A DNA stretch of 64,000 nt from JAWKXU01 sp020446465. GTDB lineage: Bacteria; Pseudomonadota; Alphaproteobacteria; Sphingomonadales; Sphingomonadaceae. The position numbers were made by a program, and so were the translations under genes. The DNA is taken from positions 558,001-622,000 of the forward strand of contig JAWKXU010000003.1 in the NCBI GenBank assembly GCA_041396845.1, given 5' to 3'. The notes under the pieces were generated by a model, which saw nothing but the letters and a program-made list of their open reading frames with translations, made no database searches and was not told the origin of the DNA. Below, piece after piece: positions 1-8,432 of the stretch. How positions within the stretch are numbered: position 1 is the stretch's first letter; the number at the start of each line of letters is the position of its first letter.

Positions 1-2316
1 ACTTTTGATAGCCGATCGACGCAAGTGCTGTTCCGTCCCGGCAAGGATTACCGGGATGCGCCCCACGAGGCATGGAAACACAGCGATCTGACGATCGTGG
101 AAATTAGTTCGGCAAAAAAAATCACCGCTCTGGGCGATTCGTTGCAGCTTAATTACCTCTACAAGCTGTTCCCCACCTTCTTTGCACAAAAGGAAACAAC
201 AGCACGTTTCTGGTCGCTTGCCCGGCTTGGGGACAGAGCGGCATTACATGCATATCTGGATACGCAACAAAGTTTTCGTAATCTGGATGACGATGCACGC
301 GCGCTCATTTCCTCGCTACAGATGGAAGTCCTCAGCAACGAGGATATCCACCGGGATATGGCCGAAATTGTCGAACGTCTGGGGCCTGAAAAGGTTTTGT
401 TTGTCACGCATGTCAATGCAATCACCCAGGACAGTGGCATTATAGCCGAACGGGACCGTGTCATAAGAGCGGTGCATAAAGGGGCGGAAATGCTGGGGGT
501 TCCGTCATACGAACCGACCGGAGCAATGTTTGAAGTCGGGCAAAGTGTAGCGATGGAACGGGAAGGCACCGATCTGACGCACTATACGCTCGCCTTTTCC
601 GATTTCGTGTTTCACCAGATCCACAAACTGCATCTTGAACCGAAATTCGGCCAGCAAGTCGCCCCGCCCGATGACAGATACCCTGAACGGATCAGGCAAC
701 AGATTCTCGCAACCAGAATCGCTGCAACCATGGACCGTGACCCGGAACTTGGTGAGCGTGAGCTTGCACAGGCACTAGTCGAAAACCCGCTATCGCAGCC
801 TCTCGCAGAATTGTCAGGCCGCCTTGCGCTCAAACGCGGAAAAACGGACGAAGCGATAGCAGTCCTCACCCCGCTGGAGGATGCAGGCGCCCTTACCATT
901 GACGGGCGCTGCCAGTTGCTTCGGGCGCTTGTCATGGCAGAACGCTGGCCGCACGCGCTTGAAACTTTCAACAACCTGCTTGGCGACGAATACGAAGATA
1001 CGGCCATTCTGGACCTTGGCGCGACGATCAACGAACAGTTGGGCGAGCTTGAACAGGCAGTATCCTTGTGGATGCGTGTTTTCAGAACCGACGGCACGCA
1101 AATCGCCGCAGCAATATCCGCACTGTCTCTGCTCAAAAAACAGGAGCAGCAGGAACAAGCGGAAGCGTGGTCTGCAGAAATCATTGAAAATGCGAAGCTA
1201 AATCCGCAAAGCGCCAGCACATTACGGACATGGGCGATGGAAAATAGCGAAAGTAGCCTGCTACTCCTCGCGCTCGATCATGAACAAGAATACGAAGCAA
1301 TCAATTCTATTCTGGGGTTGCTGGATGCCGGTGAGGTCGATGTCGTAATCGTGGCATTCAAACGGATTGCAAATCGCACGGCTACAGAAACCGACGGCAA
1401 GAGCGCAGAAGCCTTTGCACGGCTTGTCGATGCAGTCCGGTATCGGTCGGACGAAGCTTATGCCAATGGCCTTTATCGAACAGGTTTTATTCTGGCGAAA
1501 GCCGTAAACGATGTAAGCGATGCGCCAGACAGCAGGGTTGCCCGGCAGGCAAAGCGCGACTTTGAACTGGCCTGGCGTGAACGCATCGTGACAAATTCGC
1601 ATGAAGCTATCGTCGAATTTGCCGAATCCGCCCCCGAACTTGCCCTGACGCTGGAACGGCGTGTGCAACGCTGGAGCGGGGCCTTGCACGAACTGGGCAG
1701 AGATCAAGAAGCCCTCGATATTGCTCAAAAATCTGCCAACCTCTACCCGAATAACGCGGCGATTGTTCGTTGGCTTGCACGCATTGCAACCATCTCCGGG
1801 CGATACGACATCGCAATTCCGAACTACGAAGCGTTGCGCAGTGCTGGCCTGCCAGATGCAGACCGCTTCAGTGCAGAAACGGACAGGTTTTTCTCCACTG
1901 TCGAGAAAAAAGTCCTTTCCCGGATCGCCAAGGCCACCAATCTGGCAACATTTCAGGAAGCTATTCACTTTGCAGAAGCCATCGCACCTTATGTCGAAGG
2001 CCCAGAAACTCTGGTCAATGCCAGGGAACGGCTCGTGAGGAAAATTCTGGCGCAATATCGTGAACTGGAAAAAGCAAACGCACCGGCAAGTGAACTTGCG
2101 ACTTACCTGCGCCTGATATTGTCCATTGATGCGGATCACCTGTTGGCAACGCGCCGTCTGGCAACATTGCTTACCCGCAACCAGCAATTTGTGGAAGCCG
2201 CTGGTTTGTGGTCACGCGTGGTCGAAATGGATAAGGATGACGAAACCGCAAGACGCCACTTCGATCGCTGCAAAATTAAAGCCAGCCGTATGGCGGATAC
2301 CGAATTGCCCGACTAA
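1..2316 (+). CDS. TPR protein of the polysaccharide locus with SGNH-like N-terminal domain, 5' partial
   Basis: The reading frame is open to the first base of the window, so the true start lies upstream; a GTG at 25 is only an internal candidate. The first ~205 visible residues do not look like TPRs. They contain VEISS followed by a helical region, then VLFVTHVNA and a DLTHY motif at visible residues 191-195. The D-x-x-H pattern followed by HY resembles the last catalytic block of SGNH/GSCFA-type hydrolases or acyl-esterases found in capsule loci; the nucleophile block would lie outside the window. The remaining ~550 residues are helical repeats rich in A, E and L, typical of tetratricopeptide arrays. 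No signal peptide can be judged. It is followed after ~190 bases by a glycosyltransferase gene, which suggests a role in modifying or handling the exported polysaccharide. The SGNH assignment is tentative. Confidence 0.6.
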   Translation, partial: TFDSRSTQVLFRPGKDYRDAPHEAWKHSDLTIVEISSAKKITALGDSLQLNYLYKLFPTFFAQKETTARFWSLARLGDRAALHAYLDTQQSFRNLDDDARALISSLQMEVLSNEDIHRDMAEIVERLGPEKVLFVTHVNAITQDSGIIAERDRVIRAVHKGAEMLGVPSYEPTGAMFEVGQSVAMEREGTDLTHYTLAFSDFVFHQIHKLHLEPKFGQQVAPPDDRYPERIRQQILATRIAATMDRDPELGERELAQALVENPLSQPLAELSGRLALKRGKTDEAIAVLTPLEDAGALTIDGRCQLLRALVMAERWPHALETFNNLLGDEYEDTAILDLGATINEQLGELEQAVSLWMRVFRTDGTQIAAAISALSLLKKQEQQEQAEAWSAEIIENAKLNPQSASTLRTWAMENSESSLLLLALDHEQEYEAINSILGLLDAGEVDVVIVAFKRIANRTATETDGKSAEAFARLVDAVRYRSDEAYANGLYRTGFILAKAVNDVSDAPDSRVARQAKRDFELAWRERIVTNSHEAIVEFAESAPELALTLERRVQRWSGALHELGRDQEALDIAQKSANLYPNNAAIVRWLARIATISGRYDIAIPNYEALRSAGLPDADRFSAETDRFFSTVEKKVLSRIAKATNLATFQEAIHFAEAIAPYVEGPETLVNARERLVRKILAQYRELEKANAPASELATYLRLILSIDADHLLATRRLATLLTRNQQFVEAAGLWSRVVEMDKDDETARRHFDRCKIKASRMADTELPD

Positions 2317-2365
2317 GCGGCGAGGCCTGGGCATTCCCTCCTCGATGACGGCCCGCTATGCGTGC

Positions 2366-2468
2366 TACAGCGTTTCGTGAAAAGATGATTCGACAGAAAC
2401 GCCGTAGTCTTTTGATTTTCCGCATTTCTTAACCGAAAAGTCTATCAACATTTTCTCGAACTGCTCTT
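2366..2468 (+). repeat. MITE-like dispersed repeat, copy A
   Basis: About 103 bases that recur, inverted, at 50680-50782. The two copies share an uninterrupted 30-base core (2405-2434 here) and most flanking bases. Each end carries an imperfect terminal inverted repeat of about 18 bases: the left end contains TTTCGTGAAAAG and the right end reads TTTTCTCGAA before GCTCT. It lies between the stop of the TPR gene and the ribosome-binding site of the next gene. No coding capacity. It is a non-autonomous element or REP-like repeat; I see no transposase in the window. Confidence 0.75.
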
Positions 2469-2488
2469 GCAAACATGTTTCAGCCTCT

Positions 2489-2493
2489 GGAGG
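2489..2493 (+). promoter_or_regulatory. Ribosome-binding site deciding the start of the first glycosyltransferase
   Basis: GGAGG lies 9 bases before a GTG at 2503. The open frame could start at TTG 2467 or ATG 2518, but only GTG 2503 has a well-spaced Shine-Dalgarno sequence. Confidence 0.6.
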
Positions 2494-2502
2494 ACTGCTG
2501 CG

Positions 2503-4404
2503 GTGGGATTCGCAGAGATGACTTTCGATAACGCTCGTGACGCAGCTCAATTCCTGGAAACAATGGAAGATGACGACGCGTTCGAAACATCATGGGCGTC
2601 GTTGCGGGCACACTTTGCCGACGATGACCTGATCTGGCAGGAAAAGCCGCGCCGCCTTATCCGGCGCCGACTGTTCGACGAAGCAATCGCGCTTATCGAC
2701 GCGCGGGATTTCGGGGACATAACCAACCGGGATCGACAAGTGCTCAAGGCAGACCTGCTGTTCTGGGCGCGGGCGCATGAGCGGGCCGGGAAGATTTTCG
2801 ATGACCTGATTGCGCTTTCCACGGACGATCAGGATGTGCGCCTGATTTATGCCAAACGCTTGATGCAGGAAGGCAAGCTCGTCAAATGCCGTCGGCTTCT
2901 GGAACCTGTAGAGGATGCCTTTCCATCAGGGACACAAGCCTGCCGGTTTTCCGAACATACCCGCGCCTTGATGGCCATTCTCACAGCCAGGGAAGGCAGG
3001 CCACTGCAAGAGAGCGAGGATGCGCGCATCCTTGCCATGAAACATGCGATCCGGCACTTTCGGGATCGCACCTTGCGCCCTGCAGGCACACTGGGCCTGG
3101 GCAAGATCGCACTCCTGACCGGCGGCCTTGGCGCAGGAGGGGCCGAGCGCCAGATATCCCGGTTGGCTGTTGAACTTGAAAAGGCACGCCTTTCGGGTCA
3201 GCCCGTTTCGGGAATGAAAGTAACCGGCAAGGTGGAATTGATCGTGCGGGCCGCCGACAAGGGGCATGGAAAGGATTTCTTCCTGCCTTTCATCAAGGAA
3301 AACGGCATTTCTGTTCAGGAAATCCGCCATCTTGAGCCAGTATCAGCAAAATCGACAGGCGTTACGGAACCTGAATTGCTGGCCCTGCTCTCCTACTTGC
3401 CGGCAAGCGTTACCTTTGGTGTGGAGCGCCTGACGCCTTACCTTATCGAACAGAAATTTGACATCGTTTCCGCTTGGCAGGATGGCGCATGTCTGTTTTC
3501 GGCGCTTGCGGCGTTGATCGCGGGCGTGCCCCACATACAACTTGTTATTCGTGACCTGCCTCCCACCATGCGGCGCCATTTCTTCCGTCCCGACTATGAA
3601 GTGCTTTACCGCGCCATGGCCGAAATCCCCGGCGTCCGGTTCCTGTCCAACAGCAAGGCGGCGGCCGATGCGTACAGCAAATGGGTCGATGTCCCGCACG
3701 ACCAGTTTGGCATTCTCTACAACGGTGTCGAACCGATGCCCGCACTCGGTGATCGGGATGCCACTGCAATGTGGGAAGAATTCCGGCGCCGAACATCTGA
3801 CGCAACGCGCACTATTGGCGGGGTTTTCCGGTTTGAAACCGGAAAACAGCCGCATGTATGGATCAGGTTCGCAGCGCGCTATATCCGCTCGCATCCTGGA
3901 ACCCGGTTCATCATTGTCGGGGGCGGATCGCTTCTCGACCAGTGCCGGACACTGGCCAGTGAACTCGGCGTTTCCGAACGAATCCTGTTCACGGACCGTT
4001 CGAGCTGCGTAGGGTACTGGATGAGTAAGATGGACATCATGGTTCACCTCTCGCGCCATGAAGGCTTGCCCAATGTCCTGATCGAAGCCCAGTATATGGG
4101 CCTGCGCGTGGTAGCAACGCCTGCTGGCGGCACTGCCGAATGTATTATGGACGGCGTAACGGGTCGCGTCCTGCCTACTTGCGAGGAACCTGATCTGGAA
4201 CAGGCAGTCGCATATGTGGACGAGTTTCTCGACCAGCCAGCCGAAGATGGTTTGTTTGCGCCCGGCAGTCCGGCAGCGCAATTTCTCGATACGAATTTCT
4301 CCGTTGCAAGAATGCTCGGCAATTTTGCGACATTTTGTGCAGACAAGGGCGCACCTGTCATGCAAAACCCCCTTGCCGACGGGAAGAACATATCAGTTTT
4401 ATGA
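2503..4404 (+). CDS. Glycosyltransferase, GT4-type, with ~190-residue N-terminal extension
   Basis: Start set at GTG 2503 from the GGAGG upstream, giving 633 residues. The C-terminal two thirds are a GT-B glycosyltransferase: a glycine-rich GGLGAGGAER loop at residue ~207 and an EGLPNVLIE sugar-nucleotide-binding motif at residue ~520, followed by GGTAECI. The first ~190 residues are helical and look TPR-like. By family knowledge it transfers a sugar from an activated donor in the cytoplasm during polysaccharide assembly; donor and acceptor cannot be read. A paralogue with the same architecture lies at 13172-14965, so the pair brackets the export and precursor genes. The stop overlaps the next start (ATGA at 4401-4404), implying coupled translation with the Wza-like gene. 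Confidence 0.85.
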   Translation: MGFAEMTFDNARDAAQFLETMEDDDAFETSWASLRAHFADDDLIWQEKPRRLIRRRLFDEAIALIDARDFGDITNRDRQVLKADLLFWARAHERAGKIFDDLIALSTDDQDVRLIYAKRLMQEGKLVKCRRLLEPVEDAFPSGTQACRFSEHTRALMAILTAREGRPLQESEDARILAMKHAIRHFRDRTLRPAGTLGLGKIALLTGGLGAGGAERQISRLAVELEKARLSGQPVSGMKVTGKVELIVRAADKGHGKDFFLPFIKENGISVQEIRHLEPVSAKSTGVTEPELLALLSYLPASVTFGVERLTPYLIEQKFDIVSAWQDGACLFSALAALIAGVPHIQLVIRDLPPTMRRHFFRPDYEVLYRAMAEIPGVRFLSNSKAAADAYSKWVDVPHDQFGILYNGVEPMPALGDRDATAMWEEFRRRTSDATRTIGGVFRFETGKQPHVWIRFAARYIRSHPGTRFIIVGGGSLLDQCRTLASELGVSERILFTDRSSCVGYWMSKMDIMVHLSRHEGLPNVLIEAQYMGLRVVATPAGGTAECIMDGVTGRVLPTCEEPDLEQAVAYVDEFLDQPAEDGLFAPGSPAAQFLDTNFSVARMLGNFATFCADKGAPVMQNPLADGKNISVL

Positions 4405-5507
4405 CGATGAGGGATCTGGACAATCCGCGTATGACGGGAATTGAAAGAAATCTGCTGGCAAGGTCAGTTCTGATGGCGTGTTCGGTTGCGCTGCTGGCCG
4501 GCTGCGTCATGCCCGCATCCACAGCGTCCATCAAGGATATGCAGGCATCGGCCGCTGACGGGAAGATAGAACTTGTCATGGTCGATCCGTCACAGGTGCC
4601 GTTGGAACCGCCCCCTGATGCGCAAGGGTTCCCCCCTCAATTCCGCGACGCATTGCAAGTGGACGCAGACCAACTCGGTCCGGGTGACGTTCTTCGACTG
4701 CGGATATTCGAAGCCGGCGTTCCGCAGGTCTTCGGGCCAATGGGTGAACTGGGCGAACTGGCAATAGACGACAGCGGAACGATTTTCGTCCCCCACGTCG
4801 GAACTGTCAGGGCCGATGGCCTGACTGTGAGCGCATTGCGGGCAAGTATCGTTGCACGCTTGCGAACTGTCATTCACGATCCGCAAGTCACCGTCACTCT
4901 TGTCGAATCCCGCAGCAGGCTGGTCAATGTGCTTGGCACCGCGACCAAGCCCGGAGTCTATCCGATCGAACGAGGCCGCACGCGTCTGAGCGCACTGATC
5001 GGAGAGGCAGCGCAGGCTTTCGACAAGCCTGACATGCTGCGTGTCACCATGCGCCGGAATGGCGATCAGGCTTCGGTAAGGATGAGCGATATTCTCGCCG
5101 ATCCTGCTCTCGATATTGCCCTTCGCCCCGGCGATACAGTCGTTCTGGACAGGCTCGACGAAAACGTCACAGTTATCGGCGCTGCCAGTGTGCAGGGAAC
5201 TGTGCCGATCGTGCGCCGTGATTTCAGCGTGATTGATGCTCTGGGAGGAGCGCAGGGGCTGGATAATGACGCTGCCAACCCGAAAGCTGTATTTCTCGTC
5301 CGCGCACAGCCAGCCGGGCAAGCACCGCTTGTCTACCAATTCGAAATGGATCGCCCTGAAATCGTCGCACTCGCGAGCCGCTTTGCTGTTCGGGATAAAG
5401 ATACCGTTCTGATCTCCAACGCCAATTTTACCGATGTCAGAAAAGTCCTGCAAGCGGTGGCACAATCTATGAGCACTGTTCGCAACGCGGTTATTATCGG
5501 GCAATGA
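4401..5507 (+). CDS. Polysaccharide export outer-membrane lipoprotein (Wza/KpsD-like)
   Basis: ATG 4401 overlaps the previous stop as ATGA; the open frame extends further upstream but this start gives a clean lipoprotein signal of 368 residues in total, with a hydrophobic stretch and lipobox LLAGC, the Cys being residue 35. After it comes a polysaccharide-export domain beginning LGPGDVLRLRIFE and then SLBB-like segments (VNVLGTATKPGVYPI, VTVIGAASVQGTVPI). Proteins of this family form the outer-membrane/periplasmic channel for capsule or exopolysaccharide. It sits directly before the ABC permease and ATPase genes, which fits an ABC-dependent export system. The stop overlaps the next start by ATGA at 5504-5507. 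Confidence 0.88.
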   Translation: MTMRDLDNPRMTGIERNLLARSVLMACSVALLAGCVMPASTASIKDMQASAADGKIELVMVDPSQVPLEPPPDAQGFPPQFRDALQVDADQLGPGDVLRLRIFEAGVPQVFGPMGELGELAIDDSGTIFVPHVGTVRADGLTVSALRASIVARLRTVIHDPQVTVTLVESRSRLVNVLGTATKPGVYPIERGRTRLSALIGEAAQAFDKPDMLRVTMRRNGDQASVRMSDILADPALDIALRPGDTVVLDRLDENVTVIGAASVQGTVPIVRRDFSVIDALGGAQGLDNDAANPKAVFLVRAQPAGQAPLVYQFEMDRPEIVALASRFAVRDKDTVLISNANFTDVRKVLQAVAQSMSTVRNAVIIGQ

Positions 5508-6313
5508 CAACCGAGAGGACGTCATCGGCGGTTTCTTCCGGGGGAGCGCATCTGCATCGTGACAGACAGGCGCAGGACAGCGAAATCATTGCAGCGCTTG
5601 TCCGGCGCGAACTCAAGATGCGCTTCGGCGAGGAATGGTTTGGTTTTGCAGCAGGATACATCGCGCCACTGGTCTGGATCGCTGCCGTCTATCTGGCGTT
5701 TGCCTTCTTTGGCCGTTCATCGCCAGTCTATACCGATGTGGTCACGTTCATCATATCCGGCCTGATCCCATACGCTGCATTCCGGTATACAGTGAACGCC
5801 ATGGGCCGTTCGCGCGCGCTTGTGCGAACTTTGCTGATCTATCCCGCCGTTCGCCGATGGCACGCGATGGCTGCGACCAGCGCGGTAGAATTGTTCAATG
5901 CCTTTGCCATCGTGGCAATCGTCATGGGCGCGAACTGGCTTATTTTCGGTAACGGCGAACTCGCCCACCCGGCTGCCTATGTCTGGGGTATAGTGCTCAG
6001 TTGGCTATTGGGGTCGAGTTATGGATTTGTCTTTACCGTTCTTGCTGAAATTCGCCAGATATGGTGGCTTATCGGCCAATCGCTCCTGCGCCCCTCGTTC
6101 TTCATCTCGGCAGTCTTCTTCACTGGAAATGAACTGCCCGAACGCCTGGTCCGCCTGCTGGACTGGAATCCGCTCCTGCACGCAGTAGAGATCACGCGCT
6201 CTGCAATGCTGATCCACTATGACTCCCGCATCGCTTCCGAGAATTACGTGCTGGCCTGCATCGCGGGCCTGTTCTTGATGGGCCTTGCCATCCGGCAGTT
6301 TGTGCGAGGCTAA
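5504..6313 (+). CDS. ABC-2 type polysaccharide export permease (KpsM-like)
   Basis: 269 residues with about six hydrophobic segments, for example YIAPLVWIAAVYLAFAFFG near residue 50 and a last one near ACIAGLFLMGLAI. The N-terminal RREL-x-x-RFG and the length match the KpsM/BexB/CtrC permease family, which forms the inner-membrane pore for lipid-linked or capsule polysaccharide. Start ATG 5504 is coupled to the preceding gene by a 4-base overlap. The gene for the ATPase partner follows with one base between stop and start. Substrate identity cannot be read from sequence. Confidence 0.85.
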   Translation: MTTERTSSAVSSGGAHLHRDRQAQDSEIIAALVRRELKMRFGEEWFGFAAGYIAPLVWIAAVYLAFAFFGRSSPVYTDVVTFIISGLIPYAAFRYTVNAMGRSRALVRTLLIYPAVRRWHAMAATSAVELFNAFAIVAIVMGANWLIFGNGELAHPAAYVWGIVLSWLLGSSYGFVFTVLAEIRQIWWLIGQSLLRPSFFISAVFFTGNELPERLVRLLDWNPLLHAVEITRSAMLIHYDSRIASENYVLACIAGLFLMGLAIRQFVRG

Positions 6314-6314
6314 G

Positions 6315-7052
6315 ATGTGGGGTTTCTTCAACTGCACGCATTATCTGCACCGCGCTGGCCAGACGAATGTCATTCTGATGGATGCCTCTTTTGCAGCGGA
6401 TAGTCTGGACAAGGTCGCAATTTTCGCACCGCCGGGTCGCGGAAAAACGACACTCGTGCGCCTGCTGACAGGAATGGATCGGCCGCGTGCAGGTTCGATC
6501 CTGCAACCCCATGACGCATGGCCGCTTGGGTATGCTGGCGGTTTTCGGGCAGAAATGACAGGCGAACAGAACATTCGCGGCCTGGCGCGGATCGCGGGTA
6601 TTTCTCCTGATGATCTAAGCGCCTTCGTTTACGATCTTACCGGCCTTGGCGACGCCTTTTTTCTACCTGTGGCATACTACACCAATCGCATGAAGAGCCG
6701 CCTCGGCTTCGCTGCAAGTTTTGGCATACCTGCACGATTGATGATTGCAGACGACAAACTTATCAGCAGCGATCCGGAATTTCGCGAAAAGTACGAGGCT
6801 GAATTACACCGACGGCTCAACTCAGCTGGACTGATCTTTCTTGCAAGCAACCCTCGCCCTGCCGAAGAAGTCTGCGATCGTTTTGTTGTGTTGCACCGCG
6901 CCCGGTTCGAGGAACATGACACATATCGCAGCGCAGCCGATAGACTGGAAGAGATAATGGCTTATCAGGATATGGAACCCGCCGAACCAGACGACGACAC
7001 GAACGGGCAGGATCGCGCCAGCGAAGACCTGCTTTATTTCGATCTCGTGTAA
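6315..7052 (+). CDS. KpsT-like polysaccharide ABC transporter ATPase with degenerate catalytic motifs
   Basis: ATG 6315 follows the permease stop by one base; 245 residues, near the usual KpsT length of ~220. Walker A is intact (PPGRGKTT, K44) and the KpsT-specific region around GYAGGFRAEMTGEQN is recognisable. Other motifs are altered: the signature region reads YYTNRMKSRL at 121-130 where KpsT proteins normally have a Ser-Gly pair, Walker B reads RLMIADDKL so the expected catalytic Glu is Asp147, and the switch His position is Asn179 in LASNPRP. The last ~25 residues are an acidic tail. It should energise export with the adjacent permease, but these changes predict weak or absent hydrolysis unless it works with a second ATPase. 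Confidence 0.82.
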   Translation: MWGFFNCTHYLHRAGQTNVILMDASFAADSLDKVAIFAPPGRGKTTLVRLLTGMDRPRAGSILQPHDAWPLGYAGGFRAEMTGEQNIRGLARIAGISPDDLSAFVYDLTGLGDAFFLPVAYYTNRMKSRLGFAASFGIPARLMIADDKLISSDPEFREKYEAELHRRLNSAGLIFLASNPRPAEEVCDRFVVLHRARFEEHDTYRSAADRLEEIMAYQDMEPAEPDDDTNGQDRASEDLLYFDLV

Positions 7053-7070
7053 AACGAACAGCGCAGATTG

Positions 7071-8432
7071 ATGGATAACGAAGAACGCATCCGCAAATGG
7101 ATGGCTAACCGCCCAGGCCGCACGTCAGCCGACGCATCGCGGACGGATGATCGTGATGCGTCCGCCCCGACGGCCCACCCCACATTGACCGAGACTGCCA
7201 GCGAGGAGGCGGACCGGAGCCTGTCCGAAACGCCCACCACCGCGACCCAATCGGCCAGCATCGACAATGTGCGAGCGGAAATTGACCGACGGCGCACCGA
7301 AAAACGTATGAACCTGATGCGCAAGGCAGCCGTCATCGTCGGTATCCCGCTGGCGTTTATCTTCGGGTATGCCTTGCTGTTCGCTACGCCTCTCTACACC
7401 GCAGAGGCTGCCTTTACGGTGCAAACCGAAGGCGATTCGGGCGGTCCTCCCCCGACAGCCGGGCTTATTGCCCTGCCCGGCAATTCGACGATGATCACCG
7501 ACGCTTTCAAGGCGCGCACTTTCATCCTGTCCCGCCCCATGATGAAATATATGGAGAAAGAACACGGCCTTATGACCCATTTCGCCGGGATGGACTTCCT
7601 GTCCCGCCCTGGCGGAGTTTTCGGCAACCCTGACGATCCACTGACCTATTACCGCAAACGGGTCAAAGTGATGATTGATATTCAGGATGGTATCGTAAGG
7701 CTTGAAGTCGATGCCCGCACACCAGAAGACGCAGTCCGCTTCGGAAACGCAATCGTCAAGGCGACCGAGCGTCACGTCAACGCGATATCCGACCGGATCG
7801 CCACGGACCAGATTTCCGGCCTGACAAAACACACCGACGATGCCGAGAAATCGCTGACCGACGCACGGATACAACTGGGAAAGGTGCGGTCACGTAAAGG
7901 TGAAATCAGCCCTGAACAAAGCGCAACGGTCATTTACGGGCTTATCAGCAACCTTGAGCTTCAACTGGCTGAAGCCCAGGGCCAGAAAGCGGCATTGCTT
8001 GACGATGGGCTGGTCAACAGCCCCCTTCTGCCGCCGCTGAACGCGAAAATCGAAGAACTCAAAGACCAGATTATTGACAATCGAAAACGGTTGAGCAGTC
8101 AGGACGGCGACGCATCGCTTGCCCAGACAGCCAGCGCTTTCGAAACGGCCACCATCGCGCAGGAAATAGCCCTCAGCCGCTGGCAGAACATGCTTGAGGT
8201 CTTGCAACAGGCCTACTTGCAAACTTTAAGGGAGCGACGCTACGTCGTCCTTATCGCCGAAATGTCATCAAACGCAGCCCCGAAAGTCATGGACTGGTGG
8301 TCTATCGCAAGGCCCATTCTGATATTCCTCATCATTTTTGGCGGCATTGTGTTTGCCCTTCGTCGCAGCGGAAGAATACCCGATGACTATGGCCACCCCA
8401 AATTGAAAGAACTGGTAAACAGATGGAGATAG
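7071..8432 (+). CDS. Capsule polysaccharide export inner-membrane protein (KpsE/BexC/CtrB-like)
   Basis: ATG 7071 is preferred over the adjacent TTG 7068; 453 residues. The first ~80 residues are polar and rich in Thr, Ala and Asp. A membrane segment follows (AAVIVGIPLAFIFGYALLF, roughly residues 83-102), then a periplasmic part with coiled-coil-like helices, and a second membrane segment near the C-terminus (PILIFLIIFGGIVFAL). This two-helix, long periplasmic layout is that of the polysaccharide co-polymerase family type 3 (KpsE, CtrB), which links the ABC transporter to the outer-membrane exporter. The length is somewhat above KpsE because of the N-terminal extension. The stop overlaps the next gene's start region by 10 bases. 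Confidence 0.83.
   Translation: MDNEERIRKWMANRPGRTSADASRTDDRDASAPTAHPTLTETASEEADRSLSETPTTATQSASIDNVRAEIDRRRTEKRMNLMRKAAVIVGIPLAFIFGYALLFATPLYTAEAAFTVQTEGDSGGPPPTAGLIALPGNSTMITDAFKARTFILSRPMMKYMEKEHGLMTHFAGMDFLSRPGGVFGNPDDPLTYYRKRVKVMIDIQDGIVRLEVDARTPEDAVRFGNAIVKATERHVNAISDRIATDQISGLTKHTDDAEKSLTDARIQLGKVRSRKGEISPEQSATVIYGLISNLELQLAEAQGQKAALLDDGLVNSPLLPPLNAKIEELKDQIIDNRKRLSSQDGDASLAQTASAFETATIAQEIALSRWQNMLEVLQQAYLQTLRERRYVVLIAEMSSNAAPKVMDWWSIARPILIFLIIFGGIVFALRRSGRIPDDYGHPKLKELVNRWR

Noticed and set aside
2365..2550. Minus-strand frame of 61 codons at the repeat
   Set aside because: Half of it is the translated repeat, shared with the frame at 50711; no start signal.
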